Positions 22,331 to 33,389 of a stretch of DNA of 64,000 bases are shown piece by piece. The notes beneath the pieces were generated by a model, which was given only the letters and a program-made list of their open reading frames with translations, was not told where the DNA came from and searched no databases. The stretch's first letter is position 1; every line of letters begins with the position of its first letter. The position numbers and the translations under genes were made by a program. This DNA is from Fomitopsis serialis (taxonomy: Eukaryota; Basidiomycota; Agaricomycetes; Polyporales; Fomitopsidaceae). Location of the stretch: assembly GCF_022376445.1 (NCBI RefSeq), contig NW_025954962.1, forward strand, positions 744,001 to 808,000, read 5' to 3'.

Positions 22331-24467
22331 TCAGAAGACCTCGAATGAAGCCACTGGAACGAAGGGTATAGTGTAGTCGCCCAGCATAGGCGCATCCTTT
22401 TGCTGCAGAGACGAAGCGAAGGCAGTAGGGATTTGGATCGTGGTATCGATGTCGCCCATGAAGGAGGCCGAATAGTCCGCATAACTATCTCCGAACATGC
22501 TGTCCAGTCCTGCGTCTTTATTGAAGACGCTGTTCAGATCTGTATACAGGTCGAACGTCGAGCCTTCAAGTGAGAATGGAACGTCTGGTAAGGATGTCGG
22601 CAGCATGGGCGGTGTGAGCAGCAAGTCAGAATCGGATGATGAACTCGACATCGAAGAGACGGAGCGAATTGACGATAATGATGACATTCGCGACAGCAAG
22701 GGTGAGGGGCTCGGGGACGGAGTGGAGACTGGCGATGTGGATGGTTCCGGTGAAGTGGATATCTCCCGGGATGATGGCGTACAAGATGCTGTAGCGGCGT
22801 CGATACAGGATGCTGGTGACGCGCGGATGGATGCAGAGGGCCTTTGTCTGTTAGGTTTGCCCCTGGGATACGGTTGACCTGTATGCGCTGCGTCCAAAAG
22901 AGTAGACGGACCCCGGGGTGCAGTTGCACGTGATGTCGTGTTCCTTTGGGGTTGAAACGACAAGCGAACCCTTCGTCGTGGAGTGGTAGGTGAGTTTGCC
23001 TTCGTCTGAGCCAACCAGGCGTCACAGCCGTCCACGGAAATCTGCCTCGAGGTGCGTGGTCTGATACCTCTTCGGCGAGTCCTTGGGCTAGTGAAACATC
23101 CCTCCGAATGACACGCTGCCATGCCATCCGAACGTTGCCGGTTCACGGGTTGACAATGGGCCTCTGCATGCGTACGACCGAGTGAATGCGATGGTGCACG
23201 GAGGAGAGCCGGCAACGGGGCAGTGGGAGGTACAATCGCGAAACCGACCGAAGGACGAGGACGATCCTCAGGCGGCTTATCTGTCAGGCGTGGGCTTGTT
23301 TGCATCCCATCATGGAGACTGAGTTGCCCCAGACAAGTGAGGAGATCACCTGCATCGACGTCGTGGCATCTCCTGGAAGATGTTACGGCACAGCGTGACC
23401 AGGGGACTAGAAACCTGCGTGATGGTCCGGAAATAGGGAAAGGGTCGTAATCGCACAAGGGAGGATAGCAAACTGGGTACGCGTGTGGAGGGCGCTCCGA
23501 GTTGAAGGGCCCAAATGTCGGAACAGAGTCTGAGGAAGTGTGGTGCTGATAATGCAATACTTAAGCATCCAAGGTCAGACATCATGTTGATTGGGCTTAC
23601 TGCATCGTCGACTAGAATGTCCTCCTTGGCAACTACATAGGTATCCAAAATCCTGGCCAGTGATGCTGCCAGGTCAGGAGGGAGCGACGCGTTGTTACTG
23701 TTGTCGCTGACAGAATTTGTGACTGCACTGGCGGGGTTGGCTTTTTTGGACCGACTACGCCGATTCTGGAACTAGTTTGTGTGAGCAAATTCAATGACCG
23801 ATTTGTTTTTCACCTCGCTTACCCAGACGTTAATCTGTTTATACTCCATACCGGTCTGGCTGGCGAGTGCCTGCTTTTCAGCACGCGTTGGTCGTGGATT
23901 GCGTTCGAAGAATTCTTCGAGAGTGGGTACGGCAGTCTAGAGTTTGCTCAGATAATTTGTACAATGTACAACGAACATCACGCTCACCTGATTGAACGGT
24001 CGTTTAATTGGTTGTTCAGGGTATTGTTGAGCCTCGCGAATATCGCGGATGCGCGAAGCAACTGTGCCAATGATTTCAGATCGCCAACTCTGGAGGGTCT
24101 TCAGGTACCTGGTGACTAGAACTGTGCAGAACTTTGCCCCCAGATTAACAACACCCGTGTGACCAGAAGGCTCCGCCTGAGCGTAAGCTTGTAGGGCATG
24201 TCGACTGTGTAGCTCATACTGGCTTCTTAGCCGCAGTGCAGTGCGACAATATGCTGAAGATATTTTCTCGGCTACCGTAGATCGAAGACCCAGAGCAATG
24301 AGATCAGAAGAAATGGGTTGTGGCACGGAGAAGGTTGGCGCCAACGGAGGCTGCACAGGTAGAGGTTGTGACGGCCGCGAAGAAAGCCTCTTGGACGCCG
24401 CGGTCGCGATCTTGAAGGCACTAGACGCGATGCGCCGTAGCGTCATCATCTCTGTAGACAGCGACAT
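22331..24467 (-). CDS. HD2: HD2-class homeodomain mating-type transcription factor
   Basis: Four exons (24467-23988, 23936-23823, 23771-23601, 23545-22331) with canonical GT-AG introns give a continuous protein of about 659 residues. The N-terminal 150 residues (start MSLSTEMMTLRRIASSAF) would be the variable specificity/dimerisation region. The homeodomain spans about residues 154-208: it begins around IKRPFNQTAVPTLEEFFE, and its third helix reads QINVWFQNRRSRSKK with the DNA-contacting Asn at about position 201. This is the canonical 60-residue type (WFxNxR) that defines HD2; the HD1 class is TALE-like. The C-terminal half is rich in Ser, Pro and Arg and includes long Ser/Asp runs. HD2 heterodimerises with HD1 from another mate to switch on dikaryon development. 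It is divergent from HD1 and convergent with OCT1. No frameshift is visible. Confidence 0.92.
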
Positions 24468-24883
24468 GGCAGGGCGAGAGTTTGAGGGATGGGGAGCGGG
24501 GATATCAACGCAAAGACAAGCACTCGAGTACCAGTACTTCAATAGCCTGTCTGAGCGTGCGAACTGCACCGGACTGTGGTCCAATCGGAGCTCGAGGACA
24601 ATAGACATTTCCTGGGGCACATGACTACAGCCGTTTGCACCCGAGGTCCCGAAGGAACCCGATGTGGCGAACAATGCTTGTTGCGCACGTGCAACGGGGG
24701 ACAATGGACGCGGATTTGATTCGTGCCATTTACATACTGGGAACAAATATTTGGGAGGCCATCACGAGTACCAAATATTTGCACCTGTGGTCGTTCCCTC
24801 AAGCGCTCAAGCGGTAGAATCTTATATGGTTGCCCACGGTGTGGTCGTAAGTCGTAAATCCCCCAGCCAGCCATCCCATCGCT
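24468..24883. promoter_or_regulatory. Shared HD2-HD1 intergenic promoter region
   Basis: The 416 bp between the HD2 and HD1 start codons must hold both promoters, as is usual for the divergent HD pair of mushrooms. No canonical TATA box or exact match to the Coprinopsis hsg-type motif (GATG-N9-ACA) was found. A GATG-N6-ACA variant lies near 24660. Assignment as a bidirectional promoter rests on gene order only. Confidence 0.5.
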
Positions 24884-26717
24884 ATGACTTCAATCCGAGA
24901 ACGCCTGCTTGCAATCGAGGCTGAATTTCTCTCTTCTGTCGTGTCCGGGACTGCTGCTCTGGAAACTTTCAGTGACCAATGGCGCGACATTCTTGCGGAC
25001 GTCGCCAGTGCCGTGGAGATGTCGAACTTGGACGAAGAAACTATCTCTCTGGCTCATGCTGTGTCGTCCAACATTGACGCGTTCGCCTCGTCTTTCGAGG
25101 ACTTCTTTGTTGCGGCCGACGAGATACAAACCACCATGGACACCGAACTCGAGGATGCGTTGAGTCGGTTAGTGCTTGGCACCGACGAAGGCGAACAAGA
25201 TTTGTCAATGGCTATGAAACCTTCACCCTTTATCACTTCCGCCGAGTCTTCCTTAGAAGAAAAGCCTACATGGCGTTCTGGTCAGTATCGCTATGTGTGA
25301 ATACTTTCTATGCTGATGCCGCCGCTTGTGGCAGCTTCTTACCCATCTCCGGCTAGTTCCAGAACACCCTCGTTGGTGTCTGATTCTTGGTCCGAGGACA
25401 GTGACGATGAAGACGACGACGTATTTCTGGATCTCTCTCATAAACGTCTTCGTCAGGAAGACGACCCCGAGGAGCTTATTCCCTGTCACAAACGACGCCG
25501 GTATGTATCAGAATGTTCTCATAGGTAGCAACATTCATCGGGTCATAGATTCATCTCGTATACATCCACCGACACATGCATGTCATGGCTGCATGGACTC
25601 GATTCTCATGACGCCCCGGAAGTCCGGGGGGTTGCCCCACGCAAGATACTACCCCTTCCTTCTCGTACATCATCCGTCAGCACGGAGTTGAACTCGAGCC
25701 TGCGACCCTGCGTTTCTCAGCGCAAGCGTCGCCTATCCCAGACCGACGCGTATCCGGCCCCGAAGCGGCCTCGCGGTATCAACACGGACACCAGGAGGCA
25801 GGCGGTCTCAGCTCCTCTTACAGGCGAGGCCAACGACCTCGAAGAGCAGACGCATGATATCGTTCGCTGGGCCTGGGATTACAAGACTATTGCGCCGGCC
25901 ACATACGCGCCACCGGATCCTTCCATCCCCATGGAAGTGCGTGTGGGTTGGGGTCGCCCTGCTGCCTCTGAGCTTACTAGCAGTTCTATGGCGGGCTGCT
26001 GTTCCGGTACGGACACTGTCTCGGTTCGTTTGCTGCTGCGTAGCTCTGATCCTTGTTTCACCTTCAGTGACGGCGAGCGATAAAGCACTGAAGGAGAAGC
26101 GAAAATCGGGGACTTTGGCTGAGGTCGCCTCCAGCGCTGATACCGACGCAGTTGATCCCTCAAGCAACGAGACCTCTTCTGGAACAAGCGTCGCTATGGC
26201 CTCAGTCCCGCTGGCCGGCACTGATGATATGCCCATTCACGATATCGAAGAAACCTCACGAGCCCCGGTGACATTGGCCGCTGGACCGACCAGGTCCTCG
26301 ATGGTCGCATTCCCTGACTCTCCGACTTCGCTTTCCTCTATGCACGTCATGCCTGGAACTGGAAGCGAACAAGTTTCTTCTAACATGTGGGACGGACCAC
26401 ATAGCCGGTCTCAATCTCCGTTGGGGGCGCCTCCTTCTTTCGATAGCGCCGTGGCCAACCCTTCACTGGTTCCGCCCAGCTACACTGTGGATGACCCATA
26501 TTTGCCATCGGGCTCCATTACTCCTCCACCTCCCTACCGTCTTGCATCCGAAACGAAGGCTGGCACGAGCGACAACATAGCCGCCAACGCACTGGACGTA
26601 ATGGCTCTCTTCGCTGAGCTGCTTCCTCTCGCCTTCCACGGGCAGAAGCGTGGTTTCTCCGAGGCATTCCACCAACATGTGCAGGTCCCGCAGGCGGGCA
26701 TGGCGATCGCCGTCTAA
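24884..26717 (+). CDS. HD1: HD1-like mating-type gene lacking its homeodomain
   Basis: Four exons (24884-25280, 25335-25500, 25549-26006, 26068-26717) with GT-AG introns join in phase to 556 codons with no internal stop. The N-terminus (MTSIRERLLAIEAEFLSS, then a Glu/Asp-rich helical region to about residue 115) looks like the HD1 specificity domain. The TALE-type homeodomain normally follows. Here the protein passes through SLEEKPTW to ASYPSPASSRTPS across a 54-bp intron, and no WF-x-N-x-R motif exists in any frame of the locus. A bipartite nuclear-localisation signal lies at residues 169-188 (HKRLR...HKRRR) with an acidic patch before it, and a second one at QRKRRLS...KRPRG. The long Ser/Thr/Pro C-terminus ends in QVPQAGMAIAV. 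Position opposite HD2 and next to MIP supports the HD1 call. The alternative is a diverged pseudo-HD1 or an assembly deletion. Confidence 0.75.
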
Positions 26718-27002
26718 GTAGGTAAGTCTCAATTTTGTCTCGGTGTCATGAAATCTCACCTTTCTCACATAGGTATTCGGCACTTACCTCGTCTGTATCC
26801 TTATTGTATTTATCGCCTGCTTCCCGTCTATACCCTACTGAGTTCGCTACTATACCCCTTCCCCGTCGTTGCCGCGTCTCCGCGCGGTGCGTGCGTAATA
26901 TATGGTGTCATCGAGACCTGTTGGGGTCTGCTTTGATATCGAACATATGTCCAGTACGTTCATCAACGCGGGGAGAATGAGAAGGTTCAGCCAGTTTCGA
27001 TC

Positions 27003-27016
27003 ACGATCGCGATCGT
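27003..27016. repeat. 14-bp perfect palindrome
   Basis: The sequence ACGATCGCGATCGT equals its own reverse complement and sits 300 bp downstream of the HD1 stop. It could bind a dimeric protein, but no function can be read from it. Confidence 0.6.
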
Positions 27017-27037
27017 TGTTGGCCACTGCGGCTGAAC

Positions 27038-27095
27038 GGAACTGCCCGATGGCTACTGTGGCACTCGGAACTACCCGGTGGCTACTGTGGCACTC
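27038..27095. repeat. 29-bp imperfect tandem duplication
   Basis: Two adjacent copies of a 29-bp unit (27038-27066 and 27067-27095) share GGCTACTGTGGCACTC and differ at only two positions in the first half. It lies in the HD1-MFS intergenic region and is probably a recent slippage or duplication product. Confidence 0.75.
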
Positions 27096-27492
27096 GCCAC
27101 TCGTTGTCCATTAGTACTTAGTACCGAAGGCAGGCTGGCCAAAATCTATTTGCCCTGCCTCCGATGACGATGGGACTCACTGTGTCGATGTTACAATTTA
27201 TAAGTGTGTGAGGCCGCCCTGGTGCGCTGCGGAAATGTCGTAAATATGCAGCACGCCTCAACGGCGTAGCGCGTGGCGCGGGCTTCGGATGAACCTAGAA
27301 ACCTGCCTAAAAAGGGAAATGACGTTACTCATTCCGCATGACTACTCACAGTCGACGGCTGCAGCTGCCGCGGGGGGTTCGGGGCCTCTGGAGCTTTGGC
27401 GGGCCTACGGAGCTGCTCGGCACTCTCACTTCAGATGCGCGGGGCACTCATATTGCATGGGTCTCCGTCCGACCCACACGGATGTGACCAAC

Positions 27493-27499
27493 TATATAA
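27493..27499 (+). promoter_or_regulatory. TATA box of the MFS transporter gene
   Basis: TATATAA lies 48 bp upstream of the ATG at 27547. The spacing leaves room for a short 5' leader. Confidence 0.5.
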
Positions 27500-27546
27500 T
27501 CAGGGGTCCTGCACGCACCTGTGCCCGCTGTACCTCCGCCTTACCC

Positions 27547-29829
27547 ATGGCATCCACTGACTCCCAGACACAAGTTGCTGAGCCTGCGCTCGACGCCCCA
27601 AATGCTGCCTCCGCTCCAGCGTACGAGCATGATCGTCAGTCCCATGACAGCGGCCGAGAGGCCACACTGACCTCTGGTCTGGACGACTCAGAAAAGGCCA
27701 AAAAGTCATCACCTGAGAAGCAAGAGCGCGCAAGCGAAGATGACGGTGTCATCATAGTCGATTGGGAGGGTCCGGACGATCCAGCCAATCCGAGAAAGTG
27801 CGTCCTTCAACGCTTCGTCAATCGTCAGTAATCCGAACATACACATCCAGTTGGTCGACGAAGAAAAAGTGGGCTGCCGCGGTCACTGTGTCGGCATTTA
27901 CCTTCATCTCGCCAATATCGTCGTCTATGGTCGCCCCGGCAGCCGAACAGATCGCTGAACAGTTCCACATAACGAGCGGCGCCATAACCAGTCTGACCGT
28001 ATCGGTATTCGTTCTTGCCTATGGTGAGAACTTTGAATTTCCATCAGTGGCTTGAGAGCTCATGCACCGTCGTTAGCCGTCGGACCGCTCTTTCTAGGTC
28101 CCCTGAGCGAGATGTTTGGACGTGTTCATGTCCTCCGTGGCGGAAACTTGTGGTTTACTGGTCAGTCGATTCACACCTCATCGTGCGGTTCAGCCGCCGA
28201 TTTACCACACTATATTTGCAGCATGGAACCTAGGCTGTGGCTTCTCGCAGAACACTGGCCAGCTGATCGCGTTCCGATTCCTCGCAGGCCTTGGCGGCAG
28301 CGCACCCATGGCAGTAAGCACCCTTGTGTTGAGAGCGTAGGCGCACCAACTAACCTTTGCCCTAGACTGGCGGTGCCGTCCTCAGTGACATGTGGCTACC
28401 AGAGCAGCGTGGGCAGGCCATCGCTATCTACTCTCTAGCACCTTTGTTGGGTCCGGTCATTGGTCCAGTGGCGGGAGGCTGGATCGCAGAACGGTCTACC
28501 TGGCGATGGGTCTTTTGGGCAACGACTATCGTCGCTGCATTGGTTCAGCTCTGCGGACTTATCTTCCTGAAAGAGAGTGAGTGTCTCCAACAATACGCTG
28601 TGCCTTAGCTCTGACCTTGTGTCCACTACAGCATATGCTCCGATACTCCTGGAGCAGAAGGCAGCCCGCATACGCCAGGGAATGGATCCCGAAAAAGGTG
28701 CCGTTCGGGAGGTCCGTAGTGCGCAATCGACCGGTAAACAGAAGTCAGTCTGGACGATGCTCACCACACCTCGTTACTGACTGCATGTGCAGCATGGGAA
28801 CCCTATGGCGGAAGTCACTCACCCGCCCGTTCATCATGTTCGCGCATGAGCCCATCATCCAGCTGTTCGGCCTGTACATGGCCTTCATCTACGGTGTCAT
28901 CTACTGTATGTCCCGCGTTTTCACCGACATAGACAGCGAGCCTCATGATGACCTACAGTGGTATTGACGACCATTCCGGGTATCTTCTCTTCCGTGTACC
29001 ATGAGGATGTCGGTATCGGTGGTTTGCACTACATCGCCCTTGGCCTTGGTACGTACCTTGTCTTAACTGAGCTTTATCTACCTACCTAACCTTCCCGCGC
29101 AGGACTGTTCGTTACCACGCAGATCAATGCCCGAGTGATCGACCGGATATACCGAAGGATGAAGGAGCATAACGGCGGAGTCGGCCTACCGGAGTTTAGA
29201 TTGAGTATGTCCCACGTCGCAGCTGCGGTTACCTGCAACCTACTGACACGCATGAATGTTAGTAACTGTGTTCCCGGGCACCGCTTTGATTCCCGTTGGA
29301 CTGCTCATGGCGGGTTGGGGAACGCACACCCACTGGATCGTCGTGGATATCGTGCGTAGAGCACCCTTGTCAGTCGAATAGCCACCTACTGACATACCGT
29401 CTCACAGGGTCTCGCAATGATCGGCTCCGGGATGATCCTGACGTTCCAGGGAATGCAAACCTACGTTATCGATGCCTTCACCTTGCATGCTGCGTCAGGT
29501 ATGCTCCTCGACACCTACCGTATGTGACCGCCCATGCTGATCAATGTGAACAGCGCTCGCGGCCGTCTCGTTCCTCCGCTCAATAGCGGGTTTCGGATTC
29601 CCGCTATTCGCGCCTGCGATGTACAATGCGTTAGGCTATGGCGTGGGTGATACCATCCTGGCCGCGGTTGCGGTTGTCGTGGGACCACCAGCGTACGTGC
29701 CTTAGCACCATGGCCCGATGACGACGTTAGCTAACGAACCGTGATTGTAGGGTATTCACCTTCTGGAAGTACGGCGAGAGGATCCGCGGCATGAGCCAGC
29801 ACGCTCGACGCGCGCCAGTCAAGAAGTGA
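27547..29829 (+). CDS. Major facilitator superfamily transporter (DHA1/multidrug-type)
   Basis: A long hydrophilic N-terminus (MASTDSQTQVAEPALDAP to about residue 85, with VDWEGPDDPANPRKW) leads into a 12-helix transporter. Blocks include SAFTFISPISSSMVAPA, SLTVSVFVLAYAVGPLF, the signature motif LSEMFGRVHVL between TM2 and TM3, QLIAFRFLAGLGGSAPMAV, LLGPVIGPVAGGWIAE, RPFIMFAHEPIIQLFGLYM and SFLRSIAGFGFPLFAPAMY. The DNPANP-like pre-TM1 motif and overall layout fit the fungal H+-antiport drug/polyamine (Tpo/Flr) group. The substrate is unknown. Introns are short and canonical, and the protein ends in HARRAPVKK with TGA at 29827-29829. It lies next to HD1 and has no known link to mating. Confidence 0.88.
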
Positions 29830-30907
29830 GAACAGCGAGGGAAACAGCACACACATCCTCGAGGCTGCACAAAGCCGGAGCTTCAACGCTCACCTTCGCA
29901 ATGACGGATCATGATACCATACCGGCATTCTACTACAGTGCCAACTGATGAGGGACGCACCTAGAATCGCAATGTCCATACGCGCTCGGTACCCAGATGC
30001 TAGGTTAGCATGGGACAGACTACCATACTGCATAGCATCATTCTTCTGCTACCATCTCATGGGACTTTTCTTGATTAGCATGAGTTGACGATCGCACCTA
30101 CATACGATACCTAGCATGGCATGTCAGTGTACTTACCTTAGCGTCGCTGTTAATCTGCAATGAAATCGATCTTTACGCCGCATGGACGATTCAAACCAAT
30201 CAGTGAGCGGGGGAACTCGCGAAGAGCGAGGCATACGTAGTGCATCACAGGTTAGACGAGAGTATGTCGCTCACCTCGATATGCTAATGCTTGAAAATGG
30301 GGAGTGGCACACTCATGAATTCTGGCGGGTGTGCTCACCTGGCTCGCATGCATATCGTATTTTGTGTCGCTCGCATGTCCAGCGGAGTATATTAGGGGAT
30401 AATGGAGGAAGGGGGACACGGGAAGAACGAAGCAGGATGGAGGTTGCGCAATGGGAGGAGGGCAGGTGCACCGACCGGCGGGTACGGCTTATGTGAGTGC
30501 CGCGTATGCCTTTTACCTCATTCCTTATTCAGAGAACAATGGCCAAATCACTGGAAGGTCGGCTTGCCCGAGGGCCAAAGCGATACTGGCTGCGAGGGCC
30601 AAAGCGTAGTGCTGTAGTGGTCAGTTACAAGAGTCCGATACAACGAGTGTGACCGCATCAGAGCGATGTAAGTGGAGGTACTGACCGTCGATTAGGAACG
30701 TAACAAACGTTTACTGATTGTCACGTTGTCGCGTTATGTCACAGCGTTACCTGACGCGGTGGTGACATGGCTGGTGAGCACTCCCTGTCCCCAACCTGCT
30801 CCCCTCGTCCACCATCCTTGTCGGCATTGTCGTCGCATTGCCGAGTCAAAGCTACTAATATAAGCGCTTATTACTTTGAGAAACGCGTTCTTCACAGCTC
30901 GCTCACC
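29830..30907. other. Intergenic region upstream of the F-box gene
   Basis: About 1.08 kb. Open stretches around 30182-30620 have no recognisable similarity and are treated as noise. A 14-bp direct repeat is listed separately. AATATAAGC around 30857 lies about 50 bp upstream of the F-box ATG and may be its TATA element. Confidence 0.45.
30569..30606. repeat. 14-bp direct repeat, period 24
   Basis: CGAGGGCCAAAGCG occurs at 30569-30582 and again at 30593-30606. A minor non-coding duplication with no evident role. Confidence 0.6.
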
Positions 30908-32816
30908 ATGGCCGTTCAGAGCCACATTGTGAGGCGCGTCTCGCTGGACCACCTACCGAACGAGCTTCTGTTCCAGATCGTGTCCTACTTTGGAGACCAA
31001 AAGGCCTTTCCGAAACGATACCGCATTTTAAACACGCTCTCGCAGCTCAGTCGTCGCTTCCGCACTTTTGCGCTGTTGGTTCTTGCCGAAGAAATATCCG
31101 TTGCTACGTGCGACCAGTTCACGGCCGTCGTTTCTTCTCTCGAAGCAAATGGTCGTGCGGGCTATGTCCGGTATGTATCTCATTCGCTCAGACGTCTGCC
31201 CATGCTTAAGCGAGAATAGTCGCGTGCGCATAGGCCATTTGACGGAGCCGTCACCGTACATCGACACGTTGCCGGTGCTTTGGTGCATGCGCCGATCTGG
31301 TAGCTTGCGCGCGCTGAGGTCCTTCTCCTGCTGGCAAGGCATCCTTACCAATGCACATCTGCTGCTCCTCGAGGGATCGCTGCACCTCACCGACCTCAGC
31401 GTCGTGCTCTATGAAGATGCCATGCCCGTGGACTTCGGGCGCTGGCACCAACTGCGCACGCTGCGCGTCGAGTTCTGCGCGAAGACTGCGCCCTTCGGCT
31501 GCGCAGTCACATTCCCCTCCTACGCCAACCTCACCACGCTCGCCGTCAGCGATGCCGTAGGGTCGGAATGGCTGGACGCCCATCTTCGCCATGCTCACTT
31601 CCCAAGCCTTCGCGTTCTGAATCTGCAATATGCGACATCGCCGCCATGGCTCGTCTATCAATTCATACACAGGCACCCGACCCTCCTTGAGGTCAACGTC
31701 GGCTTCGACCCGAACCTGGATCACTGGCTTGCCTTCGATCGCCTTCTGAAGCTTATCCATGGTACAGGGACGTGGGGACCTGAGTCGGGCACCCCAGGGT
31801 CCATGCATGACGATCCTATCTTTACCATGCGCGGCATTCCGGCTCTCGACCAGGAGACATACTGTGTGTCGACTCGGTTCGCCTTCTCCCGTGTCCCGCT
31901 ATACCCCGAGGCGACGCAGTGGGACAAGCCCGAGGGCTCGCAACGACAGCGCTATGCTGCTACGGGCCTGGCGCTTTCCATTGTCGATCAATGCTTCTGG
32001 GAAGACAATGGCACCGACGTCGTGCGGCTCCACCAGTTCCTGGCGAGGATGCCAGGGGTCTTCCCTGAGTTAGCGGAGCTGCGCCTGGCGTACGGCACGC
32101 CGTATATAGAGGGCAGCTTCCAAGAGGTCATGCAGTCCTGCGCCGCCAGCTTGACGAATTGGACCTCCCTTCGCAAGTTCACATTTTCGTGGGGGATGTC
32201 AGACGACGACGAGGGCGAGGAGCCCTTCCCTGACCTGTTCAGGTGGCGTCCCGACGCTTCCGACTCGGAGGAGGAAACATCCGACATACTTGATGAGGTC
32301 CAGCCTCCGATACACGTCCAGCGGGAATACTTCGACAGTGGCGAATCTGGGTCGCTGGCCATTTGGCCACGCACGGGCCAGCCGTACACCGCCCGGCAGC
32401 TGGAAACGCTCTTCCACCTGAGCGTAGGCGACGTCGAAGCCATGCAGGAGGCGATCCGCGCCGTATGCGACCCCGGCATCGACGACGACACACTCATGGA
32501 TACGCCGGGTCTTCCGCTGAAAGCATGGGTCGCCAGGCACGAGCCGCTCATGTTGAAGATGATGCGCCAGCTTGCCGTCAGCTGTCCCACTCTGGAGACG
32601 ATCGCGTGGCACCCTGTACGCCAGGCGATCTGGTGCTCGCCTGTGCGCTGGCTGTGGAAGGTGCACAGAGAGAAGGAGTCGCAGGCCCTGCGCATGCTGT
32701 CGAACGAGTTCACGTATCAAAACTGCCCTCAAGGTGATCCTCCGGCGCTGCACATCCTCGTGGGACAGGAGTTAACGGTAGCTGAAGAACATCCGGCGAT
32801 GGTACATAGGAAGTGA
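30908..32816 (+). CDS. F-box domain protein
   Basis: Two exons (30908-31170, 31220-32816) encode 619 residues with an intact frame. The N-terminal F-box reads VSLDHLPNELLFQIVSYF followed by a Leu/Arg helix (LNTLSQLSRRFRTFALLV), expected to bind Skp1 in an SCF ubiquitin ligase. The rest contains scattered leucine-rich segments (SLRALRSFSCWQG, LTDLSVVLYEDA, FPSLRVLNLQYATSPPW) that suggest a degenerate LRR-like substrate-binding region. There is an acidic insert near residues 410-430 and an aromatic-rich C-terminal part (TLETIAWHPVRQAIWCSP). Large, fast-evolving F-box families are typical of mushroom genomes. The target is unknown. Confidence 0.85.
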
Positions 32817-33389
32817 ACTACTGGAGGACTCGGGCATGTTTGACGTTTGTGACCATGGGTTTGCTGATGGCGACTAATCTGTTTCTACTCACCGAAATCT
32901 AACCACCTCGACAGTCAGTTAAATTTGTTGACTACGTGCAGTGCGTATGTATGTCTACGTGCTGTAGCATCATACTTCTTTCTTTCTTGACGCGTATCCA
33001 TATCTTGTAAATATGTACCTCAGATCTTGGAGGCAATCAATCTATTTATGTTCCTACGACTGCTTGATAACTTGTAATTCACGTTACGCGCATTGCGGCA
33101 TGTCTGCGTTTGACAAACCCCATATATGCCACACCCGCCCAAATGCTCAAGCGTCCATATGTCAGGTTGTACGTTCTATTTCGCTCCGAAGTTCGACGCA
33201 CCTGCGCAGTGACGGTTCCTACAATCTCCATGACTCGCAATATTCTTGTTTAACACATAACTTAGTATACATCGGTCAGTGTATCATTACATAGATGACA
33301 ACTAGGCTACCACGCGACTCTCTACATGATATAATACAGCTTGCTTCGAGGTAATGTCTCTTGCTTCGAGGTAATGTCTCTACATCAGC
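32817..33389. other. Intergenic region between convergent genes
   Basis: About 570 bp, AT-richer than the flanking genes. It holds the exact 20-bp tandem duplication listed separately. No gene is supported. Confidence 0.45.
33341..33380. repeat. Exact 2 x 20-bp tandem duplication
   Basis: The 20-bp unit TTGCTTCGAGGTAATGTCTC at 33341-33360 is repeated without change at 33361-33380, immediately before the stop codon of the LEA-like gene (minus strand). It probably lies in its 3' UTR. It is either a recent slippage event or an assembly duplication. Confidence 0.85.

Larger units (their letters stand above)
26718..27546. other. Intergenic region between HD1 and an MFS transporter gene
   Basis: About 830 bp of non-coding sequence. 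It contains a 14-bp palindrome and a 29-bp imperfect tandem duplication, both listed separately, and a TATA box near the MFS start. Open stretches here lack coding character. Confidence 0.5.

Noticed and set aside
24655..24675. GATG...ACA as an hsg-like HD-dimer site in the HD promoter
   Set aside because: Spacing is six bases rather than the nine described for the Coprinopsis motif, and such short patterns occur by chance.
30182..30620. Possible small genes in the MFS to F-box intergenic region
   Set aside because: No homology, splice context or codon bias; treated as noise.
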